Shown piece by piece: positions 59,704 to 64,000 of a stretch of DNA of 64,000 nucleotides. The DNA is from UBA2966 sp965242505 (GTDB taxonomy: Bacteria; Pseudomonadota; Alphaproteobacteria; UBA2966). The notes beneath the pieces were generated by a model that made no database searches, had not been told where the DNA came from, and saw nothing but the letters and a program-made list of their open reading frames with translations. Within the stretch, counting starts at the first letter, position 1. Each line of letters opens with the position of its first letter. The translations under genes and the position numbers were made by a program. Location of the stretch: the NCBI GenBank assembly GCA_965242505.1, contig OZ251449.1, positions 1,488,001 to 1,552,000 on the forward strand, written 5' to 3'.

Positions 59704-60385
59704 CCGGGCGCAACACGCCGTCCCGCAATTCCACGACCCGGTCCATCCGCCGGGCCATGCCCGGGTTGTGCGTCGCGACGAGCGTGGCCATGGCGCGTTC
59801 GCGGGCCAGCGCGACGAGGCTCTCGAACACGGCTTCGGCGGTCCGTTGATCGAGGTTCCCCGTCGGTTCGTCCGCGAGCAGGACGACGGGCTCGTTCGCG
59901 ACCGCCCGCGCGATCGCGACCCGCTGTTGCTCGCCGCCGGACAACCGCGCGGGCCGGTGCCCCAGCCGTTGCCCCAGACCGAAACCCTCCAGCAGATCGT
60001 TCGCCCGACGGCGCGCCGCGCTCCGACGGCGTCCCGCGATCAGCATCGGGACCATCACGTTCTCAAGCGCCGTGAAGTCGGGCATCAGGTGATGGAACTG
60101 ATAGACCATGCCCAGCCCGTCGCGCCGCATCCCGGTCCGGGCGCGGTCGTTCATGCCGGAACAGTCGACGCCGCGGATCCCGACGCGCCCCGCGTCCGGC
60201 CTCTCGAGCAGGGCCGCGATGTGCAGGAGCGTGGATTTCCCGGCTCCCGACTGTCCGAGCAGGGCGACGGTCTCGCCCGGCCCGATTTCGAGGTCGATCC
60301 GCCGCAGGACATCGAGCGCGACGCCGCCCTGCCGGAACGACTTGGCGACGGACCGCAGTTCGAGGACCGGTTCGGCGTCACTCAT
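59699..60385 (-). CDS. lolD: lipoprotein-releasing ABC transporter ATPase
   Basis: 228 aa. Walker A GQSGAGKSTLLH, Q-loop YQFHHLMPDFTALENV (typical LolD), signature LSGGEQQRVAIARA, Walker B VVLLADEPTGNLD and the H-loop VATHN. It powers release of lipoproteins from the inner membrane with LolC. It overlaps lolC by eight bases. Confidence 0.93.
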   Translation of the reverse strand: MSDAEPVLELRSVAKSFRQGGVALDVLRRIDLEIGPGETVALLGQSGAGKSTLLHIAALLERPDAGRVGIRGVDCSGMNDRARTGMRRDGLGMVYQFHHLMPDFTALENVMVPMLIAGRRRSAARRRANDLLEGFGLGQRLGHRPARLSGGEQQRVAIARAVANEPVVLLADEPTGNLDQRTAEAVFESLVALARERAMATLVATHNPGMARRMDRVVELRDGVLRPA

Positions 60386-61622
60386 ACCGCAGGGCGTCGA
60401 CGGGATCGAGGCAGGAGGCGCGCCACGCCGGATAGACGGTCGCCAGCATGGACAGGACCAGCCCCATGGCGACGACCATGACGACCTCGGCGGCCTCGAT
60501 CTTCGCCGGCAGGTGGGACAGGAACCGTATCTCCGCCGCCCACAGCTCGGCGCCCGTCAGGCCTTCGAGCCAGACCCGGACGACGTCGATGTTGCTCGCG
60601 AACGAGAGCCCCAGCCCGAACCCGATCAGCGTCCCCAACGCGCCGATGCTCGAGCCGGCGAGGAAGAAGACGCGCATGACGGAAGATCGGCTCGCGCCCA
60701 TCGTTCGCAGGATCGCGATGTCGCTCCCCTTGTCCTTCACGAGCATGATGAGGCTCGAGACGATGTTGAAGGCGGCGACGAGGACGATGAGCGTCAGGAT
60801 GAGGAACATCACGTTCCGCTCGACCTGCAACGCCGTGAAGAAGTGGGAGTTGGCCTGCCGCCAATCGAATATCCGAACGGGGCGCGGCGCCGCCTCGGAT
60901 ATCCCCCGCCGCGCCGCCGCCAGCGCCTCCGGGTCCTCCAGCATGACCTCGATGGCCGTGACGCCGCTCTCCAGGCGAAAGAAGACCCGCGCCGCTTCCA
61001 GCGGAACGAAGACGAAGGTCGAGTCGTATTCGTACATTCCGACGTCGAACGTCCCCACGACCCGGTAACCGCGCAGTCTCGGCAGCGTTCCCAGCGGGCT
61101 GGCGTTTCCCTGCGGCGAGACGAGGGTGATGGCGTCGCCGACCGCGAGCCCGAGCTTGCGCGCGAGCCGCCGCCCGACGATCACGGCGTCCTTGCCCCCG
61201 AACGCCGCCAGGGACTCCCGCGGGATGTTGTCGGCGAGGACGGGTTGGCTGCGGAGATCGCCGGGCCGAATGCCGCGGACCAGAACGCCGCTCGCCACGC
61301 CGTTCGCCATCGCCATCGCCTGGCCCTCGACGATCGGAACCGCCCGGCTGACGCCCGGAACGTCCGCCAGCGCGCGCGCCAGCGCGTCGAACCCGCTCCC
61401 CGGACTGGCGGTCTCCTGAACCAGAAGATGGCCGTTCAAGCCCAGGATCCGGCCGAGCAGTTCGGCGCGGAACCCGTTCATGACCGCCATCACGACGATG
61501 AGCGTGGCGACGCCGAGAGCGATCCCGATCAGGGAGAACCCCGCGATGACGGAAACGAACCCCTCCTGCCGCCGCGGCCGGAGGTAACGCGCGGCGATCG
61601 TCCATTCCAGGCGGAAGGGCAT
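60378..61622 (-). CDS. lolC: lipoprotein-releasing ABC transporter permease (LolC/E)
   Basis: 414 aa. WTIAARYLRPRRQEGFVSVI leads into TM1 (IAGFSLIGIALGVATLIVVMAVMNGF), a large periplasmic domain follows, then three C-terminal TMs with LIVLVAAFNIVSSLIMLVKD, DIAILRTMGAS and the terminal YPAWRASCLDPVDALRYE. A single LolC-type gene with LolD is normal for alphaproteobacteria. ATG 61622 is chosen; an upstream ATG at 61640 lies within the inserted MITE end. The element therefore sits only 11 bases before the start. Confidence 0.93.
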   Translation of the reverse strand: MPFRLEWTIAARYLRPRRQEGFVSVIAGFSLIGIALGVATLIVVMAVMNGFRAELLGRILGLNGHLLVQETASPGSGFDALARALADVPGVSRAVPIVEGQAMAMANGVASGVLVRGIRPGDLRSQPVLADNIPRESLAAFGGKDAVIVGRRLARKLGLAVGDAITLVSPQGNASPLGTLPRLRGYRVVGTFDVGMYEYDSTFVFVPLEAARVFFRLESGVTAIEVMLEDPEALAAARRGISEAAPRPVRIFDWRQANSHFFTALQVERNVMFLILTLIVLVAAFNIVSSLIMLVKDKGSDIAILRTMGASRSSVMRVFFLAGSSIGALGTLIGFGLGLSFASNIDVVRVWLEGLTGAELWAAEIRFLSHLPAKIEAAEVVMVVAMGLVLSMLATVYPAWRASCLDPVDALRYE

Positions 61623-61633
61623 GGTCCGGTCAG

Positions 61634-61902
61634 CCCTCATTTCTCATACTGCTCGTCCGCTCTCATACTGCTCGTCCGCAAGCTCCATCCGGCGACGGGG
61701 GCGCCGCAGGGTCCGTTCGCCCCCCCCCCCCCCCCGGCGCGACCCCCACCCCGACCCTCCCCCTGCCAGGGAGAGGGAGAACGAGAGACGGGAGGGAGCC
61801 GTCGACGCTCCTCCTCCCCTGGCAGGGGAGAGGTCGGGAGGGGGGGTCCGCGGTCCCGCAACGCCGCGCAATTCTCGATCCCCGCCGGTATGAGAAATGC
61901 GG
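61634..61902. mobile_element. complete MITE-like element with terminal inverted repeats
   Basis: About 269 bp. The left end CCCTCATTTCTCATAC and the right end GTATGAGAAATGCGG are inverted copies (14 of 15). Inside are two copies of TCTCATACTGCTCGTCCGC, the CATCCGGCGACGGGGGCGC segment, a run of 16 C, the two hairpin modules, and CCGCAACGCCGCGCAATTCT. It has no ORF, so would be moved in trans. It lies exactly between the proS stop (61904) and the lolC start (61622), perhaps splitting an older operon. No clear target-site duplication is visible. Confidence 0.75.
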
Positions 61903-61903
61903 C

Positions 61904-63223
61904 TCAGCCGGCGAACCGCGAAACCGCGGAATCGATGGGAATTTCCTCGTCGACGCCGCCGGCGCGCGATTTCAGCTCGACGACCCCCGACGCGACGCCG
62001 CGCGGCCCGACGACGAGCCGCCAGGGCGTCCCGATCAGATCGCCGGTCGCGAACTTCACGCCGGCCCGCTCGTCCGTGTCGTCGTAGAGGACGTCGACGC
62101 CGGAGGACGACAACCCGGAATACAGGCGCTCGCAGGCTTCGGTCGTCGCCGGGTCGTCGACTTTCAGGTTGACGAGGCCGACGCGGAACGGCGCGACGGA
62201 CTCGGGCCAGACGATGCCCGCGTCGTCGTGGCAGGCCTCGATGATCGCGCCGACCAGGCGCGAGATCCCGATTCCGTACGATCCCATCTCCACCGGCGCC
62301 TCCGAGCCGTCCGCGCGCCGGACCGTCGCTCCCATGGCCTCGGAGTACTTGGCGCCGAAGTGGAAGATATGCCCGACCTCGATCCCTCGCGTGCGGAGGG
62401 CCTTTTCGCCCGGCGCCTGGCTCGCGAACGCGTCGGCGTCGTGCTTGTCGTCGGTCGCCGCGTAGAGGCGGGTCCACTCGTCCACGACCGGTTGCAGGTC
62501 GTCGTCGTAATCGACGCCGCCGACGTGGGGGTCGAACCCCAGATAGTCGGCGTGGCAGAACACCTCGCTCTCGCCCGTGTCCGCCAGGATGATGAACTCG
62601 TGGCTCAGGTCGCCGCCGATCGGGCCGGTGTCCGCCGCCATCGGAATGGCCTTGAGACCCATCCGCGCGAAGGTCCTCAGATAGGCGACGAACATCCTGT
62701 TGTAGGCGCGCCGGGCGCCTTCGTAGTCGAGGTCGAACGAATACGAATCCTTCATCAGGAACTCGCGGCCCCGCATGACGCCGAACCGGGGGCGGACCTC
62801 GTCCCGGAACTTCCACTGGATGTGGTACAGCAGCTTCGGCAGATCCCGGTAGCTCTTCACGGAATTGCGGAAGATGTCCGTGACGAGCTCCTCGTTGGTG
62901 GGGCCGTAGAGCATGTCGCGGCCGTGCCGGTCCGCGATCCGCAGCATCTCCTTGCCGTAATCGTCGTAGCGGCCGCTTTCGCGCCAGAGATCCGCCGGCT
63001 GTATCGTCGGCATCAATAGCTCCTGGCACCCGGCGGCGTCCTGTTCCTCGCGAACGATGCGCTCGATGTTCCTGAGAACCCGCAACCCCAGCGGCAGCCA
63101 CGAGTAGATGCCGGCGCTCGACTGCCGGATCATCCCGGCGCGCAACATCAGCCGGTGCGAAACGATCCGCGCCTCGGAAGGAGTCTCCCGCAGGGTCGGC
63201 ATGAAATAGCGTGACAGGCGCAT
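61904..63223 (-). CDS. proS: prolyl-tRNA synthetase, short alphaproteobacterial type
   Basis: 439 aa. Motif 1 SSAGIYSWLPLGLRVLRN with MLRAGMIRQ, motif 2 in FRDEVRPRFGVMRGREFLMKDSYSFD, motif 3 MGSYGIGISRLVGAIIEA and the anticodon-binding domain from WPESVAPFRVGLVNLKV on. The length (about 440) and the absence of the large insertion between motifs 2 and 3 mark the alphaproteobacterial/mitochondrial form. GGGGGAGGGCG precedes ATG 63223. Order proS-lolC-lolD is conserved in alphaproteobacteria. Confidence 0.95.
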   Translation of the reverse strand: MRLSRYFMPTLRETPSEARIVSHRLMLRAGMIRQSSAGIYSWLPLGLRVLRNIERIVREEQDAAGCQELLMPTIQPADLWRESGRYDDYGKEMLRIADRHGRDMLYGPTNEELVTDIFRNSVKSYRDLPKLLYHIQWKFRDEVRPRFGVMRGREFLMKDSYSFDLDYEGARRAYNRMFVAYLRTFARMGLKAIPMAADTGPIGGDLSHEFIILADTGESEVFCHADYLGFDPHVGGVDYDDDLQPVVDEWTRLYAATDDKHDADAFASQAPGEKALRTRGIEVGHIFHFGAKYSEAMGATVRRADGSEAPVEMGSYGIGISRLVGAIIEACHDDAGIVWPESVAPFRVGLVNLKVDDPATTEACERLYSGLSSSGVDVLYDDTDERAGVKFATGDLIGTPWRLVVGPRGVASGVVELKSRAGGVDEEIPIDSAVSRFAG

Positions 63224-63315
63224 CGCCCTCCCCCTCCGCGCGCGTCCGGATGCGCGCCGCCGTTCCCGGACCGGCGCCGAACGTAGGGTAAAGGACCCGG
63301 TGAAGACAATGCCGG

Positions 63316-63575
63316 CCCGCATTTCTCCTGCTGCTCGTCCGCGAGCTTCATCCGGCGACGGGAGGCGCCGCAGGGTCCCGTTTGCGCTCCTCTCCCCCAG
63401 CGCGACCCCCACCCCGACCCTCCCCCTGCCAGGGGGAGGGAGAAGAGGGGACGCGCCGCCCCGCGCGCTCTCCTCCCCCCTGGACAGATGACGGGAGGAA
63501 GCCATTGACACTCCTCCTCCTTGACAGGGGGGACGTCGGGAGGGGGGTGGGTCGCGGTTCCGCACCCCCCACGCG
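63316..63575 (+). repeat. dispersed repeat, nearly complete left part
   Basis: Starts CCCGCATTTCTCCTGCTGCT, continues GAGCTTCATCCGGCGACGG, both hairpin modules and a second CTCCTCCTTGACAGGGG hairpin, ending near GGTTCCGCACCCCCC without the right terminal repeat. With ~135 bases on its right and ~90 on its left (no gene recognised) it fills the 487-base gap between proS and the ankyrin gene. Confidence 0.8.
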
Positions 63576-63710
63576 GGCTTCCGGGCCGGCAGCGCGTGAA
63601 GCGCGCAAGGGATGCAGGGGGCGAAATGCCCGCGTATCTGGGAACGATCGCCGTCCTCACGACCGCATCGGCGGACTCTCATGGAGGCAACCGGTAGACA
63701 GGGGCCGGCC

Positions 63711-64000
63711 CTACTTGAACCGGGCTTCGTTCAGCCGCCAGTAGACGTCGGTTCCCCGCAACGCCTCGTTGTCTTTCGCGTAATCGAAAGGCGTCATGCC
63801 GTATTCGTCGCGGACGTTCAGGTTCGCACCGCCCTCTATCAACGCTTCGACAACCGAAGGTTCGGGGTTCTTCAACGCCGCCAAATGAAGCGGCGTCAAG
63901 CCGTATTTGTCGCGGGCGTTCGGGTCCGCACCACCCTCTATCAGCGCCACGACAACCGAAGGATTGGGATTCCCCGCCGCCGCATGAAGTGGCGTCCAGC
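63711..64000 (-). CDS. ankyrin-repeat protein, N-terminus outside the window
   Basis: 96 codons are inside the window and the frame is open to position 64000. Repeats: WTPLHAAAGNPNPSVVVALI, LTPLHLAALKNPEPSVVEAL and MTPFDYAKDNEALRGTDVYW, ending RLNEARFK. The last repeat is almost identical to that of the gene at 19969-20532, so the two are paralogues; the start and any signal peptide are beyond the window. Confidence 0.85.
   Translation of the reverse strand, partial: WTPLHAAAGNPNPSVVVALIEGGADPNARDKYGLTPLHLAALKNPEPSVVEALIEGGANLNVRDEYGMTPFDYAKDNEALRGTDVYWRLNEARFK

Noticed and set aside
1..64000. tRNA or rRNA genes
   Set aside because: No cloverleaf with a TTCGANNC-type arm and CCA-adjacent acceptor, and no rRNA sequence, was seen in the intergenic stretches by eye.

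Overview
The window is GC-rich DNA (my estimate is 65-70% GC) packed with genes on both strands, most probably from an alphaproteobacterium. The best taxonomic clues are at the right end: a short prolyl-tRNA synthetase of the alphaproteobacterial/mitochondrial length (439 aa) followed directly by lolC and lolD. The general gene content (hydantoinase-type ATPase/hydrolases, SDRs, TRAP transporter, AtuA-like protein, ankyrin proteins, RES and Fic toxins, G/C-rich dispersed repeats) fits an uncultured or host-associated Rhodospirillales-like lineage. That placement is an inference; no rRNA or tRNA gene was found to confirm it.

Layout. 1-2.1 kb: edge of a NIPSNAP-family gene and a hydantoinase-B gene on the minus strand. 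2.3-12.5 kb: one long plus-strand cluster of DUF1302 outer-membrane protein, DUF1329 protein, YCF48-like propeller, MMPL/RND transporter, sulfotransferase and an unusual fusion of a GPP34 (GOLPH3-like) domain to a cytochrome P450. 12.5-14.3 kb: a small scar region with a membrane-anchored pentapeptide-repeat protein, a stub of another copy of its 3' end, and a decayed DNA-methyltransferase N-terminus. 14.3-19.9 kb: orphan hydantoinase A, chromate transporter and a membrane adenylate/guanylate cyclase. 20-23.1 kb: ankyrin protein, fatty-acid desaturase with an apparent ATA start, and a RES/Xre toxin-antitoxin pair. 23.3-33 kb: mostly metabolic genes (cystathionine beta-synthase plus gamma-lyase, two SDRs, a molybdopterin oxidoreductase, a TauE-type permease, a BMP-type binding protein, DUF2147 and VOC proteins).

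33.2-36.9 kb is an accessory island: a 778-aa P-loop NTPase whose N-terminus resembles an integrase arm-binding domain, driven by a near-consensus promoter flanked by helically phased TGTTCC/GGAACA half sites, then a small protein plus Fic operon with its own promoter. 36.9-48.2 kb: an aminotransferase/3-hydroxyisobutyrate dehydrogenase pair (the latter frameshifted), a modular Cys-rich TbpB-like surface lipoprotein, a broken luciferase-like monooxygenase, GFA, an SDR without the catalytic Tyr, and an AtuA/enoyl-CoA hydratase/old-yellow-enzyme set.

48.6-54.3 kb: a TRAP transporter whose solute-binding gene is tandemly duplicated. The locus is bracketed by two diverged copies of an apparently undescribed two-gene cassette (a ~90-aa soluble protein overlapping, by ATGA, a ~100-aa coiled-coil membrane protein). 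54.4-63.2 kb: FAD amine oxidase, a hydantoinase A/B pair, lolD, lolC and proS. The window ends inside a second ankyrin gene.

A G/C-rich dispersed element occurs about ten times between genes. One copy (61634-61902) is complete, with ~15-bp terminal inverted repeats, and behaves like a MITE; other copies are half elements, and one abuts a truncated gene. The strongest candidates for new biology are the paired two-gene cassettes, the NTPase/Fic island with its phased operator, and the GPP34-P450 fusion.
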